Assembly (NCBI GenBank): GCA_965200895.1
Contig: CBDAVM010000002.1
Location: 2,022,340-2,086,339 of the forward strand
Reading direction: 5' to 3'
Length of the DNA stretch: 64,000 bases
Source: WTFV01 sp965200895
Lineage (GTDB): Bacteria; Acidobacteriota; Vicinamibacteria; Vicinamibacterales; UBA8438
How positions within the stretch are numbered: the stretch's first letter is position 1; the number at the start of each line of letters is the position of its first letter. The notes beneath the pieces were generated by a model. The model was not told where the DNA came from. It searched no databases and saw nothing but the letters and a program-made list of their open reading frames with translations. Below, piece by piece: positions 36,496 through 45,494 of the stretch. A program made the position numbers and the translations under genes.

Positions 36496-37172
36496 CTCTG
36501 CGGGGTGCGGTTTCGACGGTCGCGGATCACGGCCATCACCCGCTGCACCACCGTGTCGATCGGCAACCCGGTCGTGTCGATCCGCACCGCATCCGGCGCC
36601 TGCTCGAGCGGCGAGGCGCGGCGGGTCCGGTCCAATCGGTCGCGCTCGTCGAGCGCACGCGCCACCTCGGTCAGCCCCGCTCCCCGCGGCAGACGGTGCG
36701 CCGGATCCTGCGCACGCCGCGCCGCCCGCTCCTCCGGCGAAGCGTCGAGATAGATCTTCACCGGTGCGTCCGGAAACACGGTGGTACCGATGTCGCGCCC
36801 CTCCATGACGACGACGCTCCCGCCGGCGAGGCCGCGCTGGCGGGCGACGAGCGCCGCCCGCACCCTCGGCAGCCTGGCCACGGCAGCCGCCGCGATGTCC
36901 ATCTCCGGAGTCCGTATCGCGCGACTGACGTCCTCTCCGTCGATCACGATGCGCGTTCCGTCCAGCGTGAAGACGGCGTCGGAGGCAACCGCAGTCACCG
37001 CCTTCTCGTCGTCCAGCGCCCGCCCCTGCTGCAGGGTCCGCCACGCGACGGCGCGATACATGGCTCCGGTGTCGACATGGCGGCAGGCGAGCGCTTTCGC
37101 CACCGCGCGCGCCACGGTGCCCTTGCCGGCGCCGGACGGCCCGTCGATGGCGATGACGTCCGCCGCGCTCAT
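36492..37172 (-). CDS. cmk: Cytidylate kinase
   Basis: A 226-residue CMP kinase: P-loop AIDGPSGAGKGTVARAVA, the CMP-binding HVDTGAMYRAVAW segment, MEGRDIGTTVFPDAPVKIYL and SPEERAARRAQD lid region. Converts CMP and dCMP to diphosphates with ATP. Its ATG overlaps the stop of the pseudouridine synthase gene (ATGA). The cmk-rpsA order is widely conserved in bacteria. Confidence 0.96.
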   Translation of the reverse strand: MSAADVIAIDGPSGAGKGTVARAVAKALACRHVDTGAMYRAVAWRTLQQGRALDDEKAVTAVASDAVFTLDGTRIVIDGEDVSRAIRTPEMDIAAAAVARLPRVRAALVARQRGLAGGSVVVMEGRDIGTTVFPDAPVKIYLDASPEERAARRAQDPAHRLPRGAGLTEVARALDERDRLDRTRRASPLEQAPDAVRIDTTGLPIDTVVQRVMAVIRDRRNRTPQS

Positions 37173-37966
37173 CCACTTCCCCGCAGCCGCGCCGGGGGCG
37201 CCGACGGAGCACGCGCCGCGCGCCGCAGCGCACCGACTTCGGCTGCGGTCAGCTCTCGCGCCGCGCCCGGCCGCAGCCCATGCAGGCTGATGGGACCGAG
37301 CCGCGTCCGGCGCAGCCGCCGCACCGGGTGCCCGATCGCGTCGAACATGCGCCGCACCTGCCGGTTGCGTCCCTCGCGGATCACGATGCGCACCAGAGCC
37401 TCGTCGCCGCGTCCCGGTGCGCTGGCGCGGAGCATCCGCACATCGGCGGCGGCCGTCGAGCGGCCGTCGATGGCGACACCGGACGCCAGACGCCGCAGCC
37501 GCGCGCCACTCGGCACCCCGCGCACCGTCGCCTCGTACACACGGGCCACGCCGTGACGCGGGTGCGTCAGGACCGCGGCGAGCGCCCCGTCGTTGGTGAG
37601 CAGCAACAGCCCCTCGGAGTCACAGTCGAGCCGCCCCACCGGATAGACGTACTCGCGCACGTCCGGAATCAGATCCAGGACCGTCTTCCGTCGGTGCGGA
37701 TCGCTGCGGGTCGTGATATAGCCACGCGGCTTGTGGAGCACCACGTACCGTGGACGCACCTGCCGTGCGATGCGGCGCCCGTCGACGCGCACCTCGTCGC
37801 AGGCCGGATTGGCACGCCTGCCCGGCTCCCGCACCGTGGTTCCGTTCACCGTCACGCGGCCGTCGGCGATGAGCTGCTCCGCCGCGCGGCGCGAAGCCAC
37901 GCCGGCCGCCGACAGCAGCTTCTGCAGCCGCACCGCCCCCCGGGTCGGGATCGGCGGCGCGCTCAT
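37169..37966 (-). CDS. rluB: 23S rRNA pseudouridine synthase, RsuA/RluB type
   Basis: A 265-residue protein with an N-terminal S4 RNA-binding domain (VRLQKLLSAAGVASRRAAEQ) and the RsuA-family catalytic domain with the aspartate in VGRLDCDSEGLLLLTNDG, then REGRNRQVRRMFDAIGHPV. RluB modifies 23S rRNA; RsuA and RluE act on other sites, and the sequence alone does not fully separate them. The ATG at 37966 is chosen over an upstream frame extension of low complexity. Ends overlapping cmk, 37 bp after the scpB stop. Confidence 0.88.
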   Translation of the reverse strand: MSAPPIPTRGAVRLQKLLSAAGVASRRAAEQLIADGRVTVNGTTVREPGRRANPACDEVRVDGRRIARQVRPRYVVLHKPRGYITTRSDPHRRKTVLDLIPDVREYVYPVGRLDCDSEGLLLLTNDGALAAVLTHPRHGVARVYEATVRGVPSGARLRRLASGVAIDGRSTAAADVRMLRASAPGRGDEALVRIVIREGRNRQVRRMFDAIGHPVRRLRRTRLGPISLHGLRPGAARELTAAEVGALRRAARAPSAPPARLRGSG

Positions 37967-38003
37967 CGCTTCCACAGCCTGCGTTCCGGCGGTTCCCGAT
38001 GCC

Positions 38004-38651
38004 TCAGTGGATCTTGTCGGATCCGCCGGTCGCCGCGGGCGCGATTCCGGACGGCGTCTCGAAGGGCAGCGCCGCGTCCCGCGGATCATCGACGGCGAAT
38101 GCCGACGGCACATCCATCCCGAGCGCCTCGGCCATGTCCTCGACCCGGGGCAGATCCTGCAGGTCCTTCAGACCGAACCGGTCGAGGAATTCCCGGGTGG
38201 TGGCATAGAGGAAGGGCCTGCCGATCACCGCCTTGCGCCCGACGACCCGGACGAGCCGCCGGTCGACCAGCGTCCCGATCACGGCCGACGTGTTCACGCC
38301 CCGGATCTCGGCAATCTCCGGTCCCGTGATCGGCTGCCGGTAGGCGATGACGGCCAGCGTCTCGAGCGCTTGCACGGAGAGTCGCTGGCTGGAGTGCTCA
38401 TGGAAGAGGCGGCGAACGCGGTCGTGCAACTCGGGACGCGTGACGATCTGGTACCCGCCGGCCACCTCCAGCAGTTGCAGGCCTCCCGGACGATCGGCCC
38501 AGTCCCGGCGGAGCGCGGCGAGCGCCTCCTCGACATGTTCGCGCGGCTCGTCGTCGAGTGTTCTGAGCAGGACCTTCAGGGTCAGCGGATCGGGCGACGC
38601 GAAGATCAGCGCCTCTATGATCGCCTGCAGCTCCTGCAGAGCATCAGACAC
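38004..38651 (-). CDS. scpB: Segregation and condensation protein ScpB
   Basis: A 215-residue ScpB with two winged-helix domains: LQELQAIIEALIFASPDPLT, VSVQALETLAVIAYRQPITG and IRGVNTSAVIGTLVDRRLVR are standard landmarks. It joins ScpA and SMC in the bacterial condensin that compacts and segregates the chromosome. The ATG at 38651 lies inside the end of scpA (8-bp overlap), consistent with coupled translation. Confidence 0.95.
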   Translation of the reverse strand: MSDALQELQAIIEALIFASPDPLTLKVLLRTLDDEPREHVEEALAALRRDWADRPGGLQLLEVAGGYQIVTRPELHDRVRRLFHEHSSQRLSVQALETLAVIAYRQPITGPEIAEIRGVNTSAVIGTLVDRRLVRVVGRKAVIGRPFLYATTREFLDRFGLKDLQDLPRVEDMAEALGMDVPSAFAVDDPRDAALPFETPSGIAPAATGGSDKIH

Positions 38652-39489
38652 GGTACCGACCTTCCCCGATCGCGCCAGCGGGGCTGCCGCGGAGGGACAC
38701 GCGGATCGGACCGCAGACGCTCGTCTGGTAGACGCAGATCCGCTCCAACCGGATCAACTCCAGTGTCGCCAGAAACGTCGTGATGAGGCCCTGGCGGGAC
38801 ATCGCCCCGTCGAACAGCTCGTCGAACCGGCACGGCGCCCCAGCGGCCAAGCGCTGGAGCATCTCCTCCATGCGGACCTCGATCGACATCAGCTCCGCCG
38901 GCAGGCGGATGCCGGTCTGGCGACTGCGCGCCCGGGTTAGCACCGCCTGGAATGCCTGCAGCAGGCTGAAGAGGTCCACCTCGAGCGCGCGTTCCAACGG
39001 GGCCCCGGCAATCTCCGCGACGCGCCCGTCGGGACGCATCCACTGGGCGCTGCGCACCGTCTCGCACTCGTGGAGCATCTCGGCGGCCGCCTTGAACCGC
39101 TGGTGCTCGAGCAGACGCTGGACCAGCGCTTCGCGGGGATCCTCCTCCGGTTCGTCTCCCTCCACCCCGGCCTCCACGCGCGGCACGAGCATCCGCGACT
39201 TGATGTGAATCAACGTGGTGGCCATGACCAGAAACTCACCGGCAACGTCGAGGTCTATCTCCCGCATCAGGTCCAGGTACTCCAGATACTGCTGCGAGAT
39301 CAGCACGATCGGAATGTCGTAGATGTCGACCTCGTGCTTCTTGATGAGATGGATCAGGAGGTCGAGCGGCCCCTCGAAGTTGGTGAGGCGGACCGGGTAG
39401 TCCGGCAGAATCGATTCGAAGTTCGGCGGCGCCCCGGGTTCGGCGCCTGCAACCACCGGGTCCGTCACACTCGCCTCCTGCTCCGCCAT
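38644..39489 (-). CDS. scpA: Segregation and condensation protein ScpA
   Basis: A 281-residue kleisin: YPVRLTNFEGPLDLLIHLIK (the SMC-binding N-terminus), VDIYDIPIVLISQQYLEYLD, GEFLVMATTLIHIKSRMLVP and a C-terminal winged helix (LITTFLATLELIRLERICVY). The ScpA subunit bridges the SMC heads. It lies 14 bp downstream of trpS and overlaps scpB. Confidence 0.94.
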   Translation of the reverse strand: MAEQEASVTDPVVAGAEPGAPPNFESILPDYPVRLTNFEGPLDLLIHLIKKHEVDIYDIPIVLISQQYLEYLDLMREIDLDVAGEFLVMATTLIHIKSRMLVPRVEAGVEGDEPEEDPREALVQRLLEHQRFKAAAEMLHECETVRSAQWMRPDGRVAEIAGAPLERALEVDLFSLLQAFQAVLTRARSRQTGIRLPAELMSIEVRMEEMLQRLAAGAPCRFDELFDGAMSRQGLITTFLATLELIRLERICVYQTSVCGPIRVSLRGSPAGAIGEGRYRV

Positions 39490-39503
39490 GTCGAATGTCG
39501 TTC

Positions 39504-40523
39504 TCAGGCGCGCGCCGTGTGGTACGTCAACCCCACCGCCGCGCGCACCCGCTCCATCGTCACCCGCGCCGTCTCGCGGGCCCGCGCCGACCCCGCATGC
39601 AGGATCTCGCGAATCCGGCCGGGCCGGGCCAGGATCTCGGCGCGCCGCTCCCGCAGCGGCTCCAGGCGCGCGTTTATCGCCTCGGCCAGCGCCACCTTCA
39701 CCTCGACGTCGCCCACCCTGCCCGCCCGATAGCGCGCCTTGAAGTCGTCGACCTGCGCGGTGTCGGGGTTGAAGGCGTCGTGATAGACGAACACCGGATT
39801 GCCTTCCACCGTGCCGGGGATGTCAGCGCGGATGCGCTTCGGATCGGTGAACATGCGCATCACCTTCTGGCGCACCTGCTTCGCGTCGTCCGCCAGATCT
39901 ATGGTGTTGGCGTAGCTCTTCGACATCTTGCGGTTGTCGAGGCCCGGCAGGCGCGGGAAGTGCGTCAGCAGGGGCTGCGGCTCGACGAAGACCTCACCGA
40001 AGAACTGATGAAACCGGCGCACCACCTCGCGCGCCAGCTCCAGATGGGGAACCTGGTCGTCCCCCACCGGAACGTACCGGGCATCGTGGATGATGACGTC
40101 CGCGCCCTGCAGCAGCGGGTAGCCGAGGAACCCGATCGACGACAGGTCACGCTCCGACAACTGGTCGATCTGTTCCTTGTAGGTGGGCACGCGCTCCAGC
40201 CAGGGAATCGGCACCACCATCTGCAGCAGCAGGTACAGCTCCGAGTGTTCCGGCACGAGCGACTGCACGAACAACGTGCTGCGCTCCGGATCGACGCCGG
40301 CCGCTATCCAGTCGGCGACGTTGTCGTACGCATAGCCGGTCAGCCCCGACGTGTCGGCGAACTCGCTCGTGAGAGCGTGCCAGTCGGCGACGAAGTACAT
40401 GCAGTCGTAGTCGGCCTGCAGGTCCGCCCACCTGCCGAGGGCACCGGCCAGATGCCCCAGGTGCAGCCGGCCCGTGGGGCGCATCCCGGAAACGACACGC
40501 GGCCTCTCCCTGTCGGCAGCCAT
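39504..40523 (-). CDS. trpS: Tryptophanyl-tRNA synthetase
   Basis: A 339-residue class I synthetase: the HIGH-type motif in RPTGRLHLGHLAGALGRW, WHALTSEFADTSG, GFLGYPLLQGADVIIHDARY and KMSKS in DNRKMSKSYANTIDLAD. Charges tRNA-Trp. The ATG at 40523 (MAADRERPRVVSGMRPTG) is used; the frame runs on through an intergenic repeat region but that part is low complexity. First gene of the trpS-scpA-scpB-pseudouridine synthase-cmk-rpsA series. Confidence 0.96.
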   Translation of the reverse strand: MAADRERPRVVSGMRPTGRLHLGHLAGALGRWADLQADYDCMYFVADWHALTSEFADTSGLTGYAYDNVADWIAAGVDPERSTLFVQSLVPEHSELYLLLQMVVPIPWLERVPTYKEQIDQLSERDLSSIGFLGYPLLQGADVIIHDARYVPVGDDQVPHLELAREVVRRFHQFFGEVFVEPQPLLTHFPRLPGLDNRKMSKSYANTIDLADDAKQVRQKVMRMFTDPKRIRADIPGTVEGNPVFVYHDAFNPDTAQVDDFKARYRAGRVGDVEVKVALAEAINARLEPLRERRAEILARPGRIREILHAGSARARETARVTMERVRAAVGLTYHTARA

Positions 40524-40820
40524 GTCACGAACGGACGACGGAGCCCGACCGCGGCCCGGCGCTGCGCCGGGTATGCGAGTCTGGGGAACCAACGGGAACC
40601 GGCAAGGGGAAGGCGGTCGAGCGGCCGATGTCAAGCACCGGCTATCAGCATACGGCACGGCCCGCGACCGGGCAAGCCGCACCCGGCCCGGTTGCGACGA
40701 CTTTCGCGATCGTCACGCCGTCCGAACCGAACACTGCGACCGGGCAAGCCGTACCCGGTCCTTGTTCCCGGCTCCGGAGCAGCCGGGGTCTCCATCCGGA
40801 ATCCTGCCGGGACGTCCGGT
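40524..40820. repeat. 297-bp uvrC-trpS spacer with a 23-bp direct repeat
   Basis: GCGACCGGGCAAGCCG followed by ACCCGG occurs at about 40665-40687 and again at about 40737-40759, 72 bp apart, with a one-base difference between copies. Each copy can fold into a short hairpin (CCGGG with CCCGG). No gene or RNA is recognised; frames through here are low complexity. A promoter for trpS should lie in this spacer but I see no convincing one. Confidence 0.5.
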
Positions 40821-42653
40821 TCACGTCTTCAGGGGCAACCGCATGAAATGCCTGAGGACCGCGTCGGCGAGCTTCGCGCCCAGCACCGGCAGCAGTTCCT
40901 CCCGCGACGCCCGCCGCACGTTGGCGAGACTGCCGAACCGTTCCAGCAGCGCCCGGCGCCGGCGCGGTCCGATCCCCGGAATGAGGTCCAGCTCCGATTC
41001 GAAGTCGCGCATCCTGCGCGCCCGGCGGTGATAGGTCACCGCGAAGCGGTGCGCCTCGTCGCGGGCGCGCTGGACGAGGTGCAGCGCAGGACTCGTCTTC
41101 GGCAGGCGAATCGGCTCCGACGCGCCGCGCGTGAACAGATCCTCCTCCCGCTTGGCGATGCCCACGGCAATCAGGTTGCCGAGGCCCAGCGTCTCGAAGG
41201 CGCGGTAGGCCGAGGTCAACTGGCCCTTGCCGCCGTCGACCACCACCAGGTCCGGGAACGGGCCGCCCTCCTCCAGCAGCCGGCGGTAGCGGCGAAGCAC
41301 GACCTCGTGCATGGCGGCGAAGTCGTCCGGCCCGACGGGCCGGCGGCCCGACCCCTGGACGCGAAACTTGCGGTACTCGCTGCGCTGCATGCGCCCGGCC
41401 GCGCAGACCACCAGCGAGCCGACCGTCTCCCGTCCCTGCACCGTCGAGATGTCGAAACATTCGATCCGGCGCGGCGTCGCCGACAGGTCGAGCACCCGCC
41501 GCAGCTCCTCCAGCGCGCCGCCGTGGACCTGGGCGTCCTCACAGTAGCGCGAGTCGTAGGCCAAGCCGGCGTTGCGCGCCGCCAGCTCCAGCAGACCGCG
41601 CGCATCGCCGCGCCGGGGCACGTGGAGCCTGACGCGGCGCCCGGCCCGCAGGGACAGCCAGTGCTCCACCTCGTCCCGCTCGTCCACCTCGACCGGCACA
41701 TGCACCTCCGGCGGCGCGTCGTGCGTCGCGTAGAACTGCTGCACCGCCGCCTGCACCAGGTCACGCTCGCTGTCGGTCACGGACCGCACGTCGTCAGCCA
41801 CCAGCTCGACGCGCTCCACGACGCGCCCGCGTCGCATCTGGAAAACCTGGATCACCCCGCCGTCCGGCCCCAGCTTCACACCGAACGCGTCCCGGTCCCC
41901 GAGGCGGCTGGTCGCCATCTTCTGCTGGCGGTCGCGCAGCGTCTCCACCGTGCGCATCGCGTCGCGGCACTGTGCGGCGCGCTCGTAGCGCTCCTCGTCC
42001 GAGGCCTCCTGCATCCGGTGCCGCAGGCTGGCGATCACCTCGTCGGTGCGTCCCTCCAGGAAGAGCCGGGTCTGTTCGACGGACTCGGCGTACTGCCCGG
42101 GGCTGCAGATCTCCGACACGCACGGCGCGGCGCAGCGCTTGATGTCGTACTCCAGGCACGGGCGATCCCGCCGCCCGGTGATCACCTCGTTGCAGGATCG
42201 GATCCCGAACAGCCGATGGGTCAACGACATCGTGCGGCGGGCGAGAGCCGCCGGCATGAAGGGGCCGGCGTAGACGTTGCCGTCGCGCGCCACCTCGCGG
42301 GCCACGAGGACGCGCGGAAAGGCCTCGGCGGTCGTGAGCTGCAGATAGGGGTAGTTCTTGTCGTCGCGCAGGAGGATGTTGTAGCGCGGTGAGCGCGCCT
42401 TGATCAGGTTGTTCTCGAGAGCCAGGGCCTCGACGACCGAATCGGTCACGATCACTTCCAGGCGCGCCACCTCGTCGAGCAGCGCATCGGTCTTCGGGCT
42501 GCCGCCGTACGCGCCCAGGTAGCTGCGGACCCGGTCGCGCAACGCCCGCGCCCGGCCCACGTAGATCGTCTCGCCACGACGGTTGAAGTACAGGTACACT
42601 CCAGGCTGTTCTGGCAGCCGGGCGATCGCGTCCCGCAGATCCCGAATCGCCAT
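40821..42653 (-). CDS. uvrC: Excinuclease ABC subunit C
   Basis: A 610-residue UvrC. GIY-YIG nuclease domain (LPEQPGVYLYFNRRGETIYV, GRARALRDRVRSYL), the UVR motif for UvrB binding (ASDEERYERAAQCRDAMRTV), the RNase H-like endonuclease domain with ECFDISTVQGRETVGSLVV and VVVDGGKGQL, and tandem helix-hairpin-helix motifs (LIPGIGPRRRRALLERFGSL). UvrC makes both incisions in nucleotide excision repair. With uvrA and a base glycosylase in this window, repair genes are well represented. Confidence 0.96.
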   Translation of the reverse strand: MAIRDLRDAIARLPEQPGVYLYFNRRGETIYVGRARALRDRVRSYLGAYGGSPKTDALLDEVARLEVIVTDSVVEALALENNLIKARSPRYNILLRDDKNYPYLQLTTAEAFPRVLVAREVARDGNVYAGPFMPAALARRTMSLTHRLFGIRSCNEVITGRRDRPCLEYDIKRCAAPCVSEICSPGQYAESVEQTRLFLEGRTDEVIASLRHRMQEASDEERYERAAQCRDAMRTVETLRDRQQKMATSRLGDRDAFGVKLGPDGGVIQVFQMRRGRVVERVELVADDVRSVTDSERDLVQAAVQQFYATHDAPPEVHVPVEVDERDEVEHWLSLRAGRRVRLHVPRRGDARGLLELAARNAGLAYDSRYCEDAQVHGGALEELRRVLDLSATPRRIECFDISTVQGRETVGSLVVCAAGRMQRSEYRKFRVQGSGRRPVGPDDFAAMHEVVLRRYRRLLEEGGPFPDLVVVDGGKGQLTSAYRAFETLGLGNLIAVGIAKREEDLFTRGASEPIRLPKTSPALHLVQRARDEAHRFAVTYHRRARRMRDFESELDLIPGIGPRRRRALLERFGSLANVRRASREELLPVLGAKLADAVLRHFMRLPLKT

Positions 42654-42746
42654 CCGACCTAGAATAATAGGCGTGCGGCAGCGGCTCCCGCGGCGGGGCC
42701 GCCGGGCCCCAGCGTCGTGCGGCTCGCCGACGCTTCACGAGACGAC

Positions 42747-43349
42747 ATGACGTTCACCGGCGCCATCGGGCGCGCCTGCCTGTTTCCGCTCCGCGCCATC
42801 ATCGCGCTCTGCGTCACGCTGCGGATCCACCCGAACGTGCTGACGCTGACCGGCGTCGTCATCAACGGCGCCGCCGGCTGGGCGCTGGCCGCCGGGCGCT
42901 TCGGGCTGGCCGGCTGGATCATGCTGGTCGCCAACATCTTCGACTTCATCGACGGCAAGGTGGCCGACGAGCTGAAGCTCAGCTCCCGATTCGGCGGCTT
43001 CTGGGACTCGGTGATGGACCGCTTCTCGGACCTGTTCATCCTGACCGGGCTCATCTACCTCTACGCGAACCTCGGGCGGCCCGACTACGTCCTGATCGCG
43101 GCCCTGACGCTGACGTTCTCGGTGATGACCAGCTATGCCCGGGCCCGCGCCGAGTCGATCATCCCGCTCTGCAAGGTCGGCTTCATGGAGCGGCCGGAGC
43201 GGATCGTGCTCTTCATGATCGGCGCGTTCACCAACCGCATGGCGGCCGTGCTGTGGGTCATCCTGGTGCTGTCGGTGCTGACCGTGCTCGACCGGATCTA
43301 CTTCACGTGGCGCGAGCTCCGCTCGGACCGCCCGGAGCTGCCGGCATGA
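42747..43349 (+). CDS. CDP-alcohol phosphatidyltransferase family membrane protein
   Basis: About 200 residues and five or six membrane helices. The family signature DGxxAR..G...D...D appears as DFIDGKVADELKLSSRFGGF then WDSVMDRFSD, with the four aspartates in place but the Arg of AR replaced by Asp. It transfers a phosphatidyl-type group from a CDP-lipid to an alcohol (glycerol phosphate, inositol phosphate, etc.), in phospholipid synthesis. ATG at 42747 chosen; a GTG at 42717 is possible. It is coupled to a 67-residue membrane ORF by ATGA overlap. Acceptor not predictable. Confidence 0.82.
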   Translation: MTFTGAIGRACLFPLRAIIALCVTLRIHPNVLTLTGVVINGAAGWALAAGRFGLAGWIMLVANIFDFIDGKVADELKLSSRFGGFWDSVMDRFSDLFILTGLIYLYANLGRPDYVLIAALTLTFSVMTSYARARAESIIPLCKVGFMERPERIVLFMIGAFTNRMAAVLWVILVLSVLTVLDRIYFTWRELRSDRPELPA

Positions 43350-43549
43350 GAGCGGCACACGCCCTGACCCTGCCCCTGCGAATGATCTGGCACGCGCTCT
43401 TCTGGACCTTCGAGCGCGCCACGTGGCAGTACGACCTGATGGTCATCGCCATCCTGGCCTTCATCTGGCTCACGCCGCCGGGGTGGCTCGGCGACCCGGT
43501 GGCGAGCGGTCCCGGCCTCATCGGCATCATCGCCGGCCTGCTGCGGTAG
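43346..43549 (+). CDS. 67-residue membrane protein
   Basis: An ATG overlapping the phosphatidyltransferase stop (ATGA) opens a 204-bp frame ending at a TAG at 43547-43549. It has a hydrophobic helix (YDLMVIAILAFIWLTPPGWL) and a Gly/Ile-rich second segment (GLIGIIAGLLR). Coupling to the upstream gene and its membrane character support it as real; no family recognised. Confidence 0.65.
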   Translation: MRAAHALTLPLRMIWHALFWTFERATWQYDLMVIAILAFIWLTPPGWLGDPVASGPGLIGIIAGLLR

Positions 43550-43681
43550 CGCAGCACGCTCCTGCGACCGCGGTGGCGCAGCGCGCGCTTCTCCGACCGG
43601 CACCGAAGCCCCGTCGCGTCGCGATCCACAACTCCCCGTCGCGGCAGCATGGGTCCGGCCGGCGATCGCAGCACGGCAGGG

Positions 43682-44212
43682 TCAGACCAGGTCGCGCTGA
43701 TCCGCTCCCAGGTCGAGCGTCTTGCCGGTGAAGTGGATGTCGTGCGCTGCGATCTTGTCCCGCAGCAACCGCCGCACCTCACCGTAGTGCGTCTGGGGCA
43801 CGGTGAGCCGCCGGGCCAGACTGCGCAGCCGGTAGATGATCACCAGCGTGATGGTGGCGCCCTCGCGCCAGCTCAGGCCGCCTATCTTGGAGTACGGCAC
43901 GTAGCCGCCGTCCGACCAGATGCCGCCCGCGTACAGTCCGCGCCCGATGCGCAGCCGCAACGGGACAGCGTAGGCGTAGTAGATGAGCATCATGCCTTCG
44001 CCGAACGCGCGCTGCGGCGGCTGCTGCTGAACGACCAGCTTGACGAAGACGAGCCCCCCCGCGACGACGCCAAGGGCGAGCAGCCAGCCGTACAGCGGCG
44101 GTTTCTCGCCCGGCCAGGTCACCAGGGCCGACGCGCGCAGGCGCCGGTAGCGGACGAACTGTCCGATAATGCGCACGTTGGCGGCGAGGAACCCGACGCC
44201 AAGCGCGAACAA
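43682..44212 (-). CDS. Membrane protein with PH-like (DUF5673-like) C-terminus
   Basis: At least 176 residues: two membrane helices (ALGVGFLAANVRIIG; YGWLLALGVVAGGLVFVKLV), then a beta-rich domain (GLYAGGIWSDGGYVPYSKIG; ATITLVIIYRLRSLARRLTV) resembling small bacterial PH-like domains. The start is unclear. A strong GGGAGGGAG (44245-44253) follows the efp stop, yet the nearest codons in frame are ATC (44242) and GTT; the first standard start is the TTG at 44212. A CTG at 44260 overlaps the efp stop. It is the last gene after efp. Confidence 0.65.
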   Translation of the reverse strand: MFALGVGFLAANVRIIGQFVRYRRLRASALVTWPGEKPPLYGWLLALGVVAGGLVFVKLVVQQQPPQRAFGEGMMLIYYAYAVPLRLRIGRGLYAGGIWSDGGYVPYSKIGGLSWREGATITLVIIYRLRSLARRLTVPQTHYGEVRRLLRDKIAAHDIHFTGKTLDLGADQRDLV

Positions 44213-44256
44213 TGCGAGGCGGACTGCCTGGGAAACGTCGATGTCTCCCTCCCGAA

Positions 44257-44820
44257 TCAGGCGCGCGAAAGATACTCGCCGGTGCCCGTGTTCACGCGGA
44301 CCTTGTCGCCGTTGCTGATGAACGGCGGCACCTGCACGAGGAGGCCGGTCTCGAGCCGGGCCGGCTTGAGCTGTGCGCTCGCTGTGGCTCCCTTGATCGC
44401 GGGCGCGGTGTCCTCCACCTGCAGATCGACCGTCAGCGGCAACTCGATGCCGACCGGCGAGCCCTCGAAGAACTCCACCGTGATGGTGGCGTCCGGCAGC
44501 AGGTAGCTGACCGCGTCGCCGAGCGTCTCCCCGCTCAGGTGCACCTGCTCGTAGGTCTCGGTATCCATGAAGTGATAACCGTCGCCGTCGGCGTAGAGAT
44601 ACTGCATCCTGCGCGTGTCGAGCATCGTGCGTTCGACGAAGTCTCCGGAGGCGAACTTGTGGTCGATCAGGGTGCCGGCGACGACGTTGCGCATCCGCGT
44701 CTGCACGAACGCCCGGCCCTTGCCGGGGGTGACATGGTTGAAGTCGAGCACGCGGTACAGCGTCGCGTTCATCTTGACCAGCATGCCCTTGCGAATTCGG
44801 GTGGCCTGAATGGACTCCAT
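44257..44820 (-). CDS. efp: Elongation factor P
   Basis: A 187-residue EF-P: KOW-like N-terminal domain with VTPGKGRAFVQTRMRNV, in which Lys34 at the loop tip is the residue modified in many bacteria, then two OB domains (FMDTETYEQVHLSGETLGDA; ITVEFFEGSPVGIELPLTVD; RVNTGTGEYLSRA). Relieves stalling at polyproline motifs. The long in-frame extension upstream of 44820 is an antisense shadow of neighbouring genes. The modification enzymes (such as EpmA) are not in the window. Confidence 0.95.
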   Translation of the reverse strand: MESIQATRIRKGMLVKMNATLYRVLDFNHVTPGKGRAFVQTRMRNVVAGTLIDHKFASGDFVERTMLDTRRMQYLYADGDGYHFMDTETYEQVHLSGETLGDAVSYLLPDATITVEFFEGSPVGIELPLTVDLQVEDTAPAIKGATASAQLKPARLETGLLVQVPPFISNGDKVRVNTGTGEYLSRA

Positions 44821-44879
44821 CTGCGGCGGAGATGGTACTACAGCGGTTCGGCGCGGTCCAAGGCGGCGGCGCCGACTGG

Positions 44880-45491
44880 TTACCGCGGCCCTCCTCGCGA
44901 GACCGCGGGGCAATCGGCCACGTACCCGCGCCACGGCCGCGTGGCGCCCACCGTGATCCCGATGCGCGGCCCCCAGCGGACGTCCCCCGCCGGCAGCCCC
45001 CGATCCTCGATGAACAGGCGCTCCCCGCACAAGTCCAACCGATTCTGCCGCAGCGTGACCCCGAGCGCGCGCGTGAGGTTGCCCGGCCCGCGGCAGAGCG
45101 CCTCGTCGGCCGGAGGCTCCGCACCCGACCGCCCGGGGCGCCGCCGCCGCATGGCATCGAGCCCCTGCACGGGCCTGAGCGCGCGGATGAGCACGGCGGC
45201 CGGGAAGCCGACCGGTCCCGTCACCGCATTCAGCAGGTGGTGGATCCCGTAGTTGAGGTAGACGTAGGCGTATCCGGACGGGCCGTAGAGGGGTGCGTTG
45301 CGCGGCGTCAGGCCGGCCGCGGCGTGGCACGCCGGATCGTCCTCGCCGCCGTATGCCTCCACCTCCACGATCACGCCGGCCGTCACGACGACGCCGACGC
45401 GGTGCACCACCACCTTGCCGAGCAGCGCGCGCGCCACCTCCAGGGGGGACCCCAGGTAGAACGACCGCGGGAGGCGGGCGCCCGCGCCCAC
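44880..45491 (-). CDS. Alkyladenine (3-methyladenine) DNA glycosylase
   Basis: A 203-residue AAG/Mpg-fold protein: GVIVEVEAYGGEDDPACHAA (the active-site Glu in VEAY), YLNYGIHHLLNAVTGPVGFP, PGNLTRALGVT and GPRIGITVGATRPWRGYV. Excises alkylated purines such as 3-methyladenine. It ends at 44880 and starts only 3 bp after the uvrA stop, so the two repair genes are probably co-transcribed. Confidence 0.92.
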   Translation of the reverse strand: MGAGARLPRSFYLGSPLEVARALLGKVVVHRVGVVVTAGVIVEVEAYGGEDDPACHAAAGLTPRNAPLYGPSGYAYVYLNYGIHHLLNAVTGPVGFPAAVLIRALRPVQGLDAMRRRRPGRSGAEPPADEALCRGPGNLTRALGVTLRQNRLDLCGERLFIEDRGLPAGDVRWGPRIGITVGATRPWRGYVADCPAVSRGGPR

Positions 45492-45494
45492 GGT

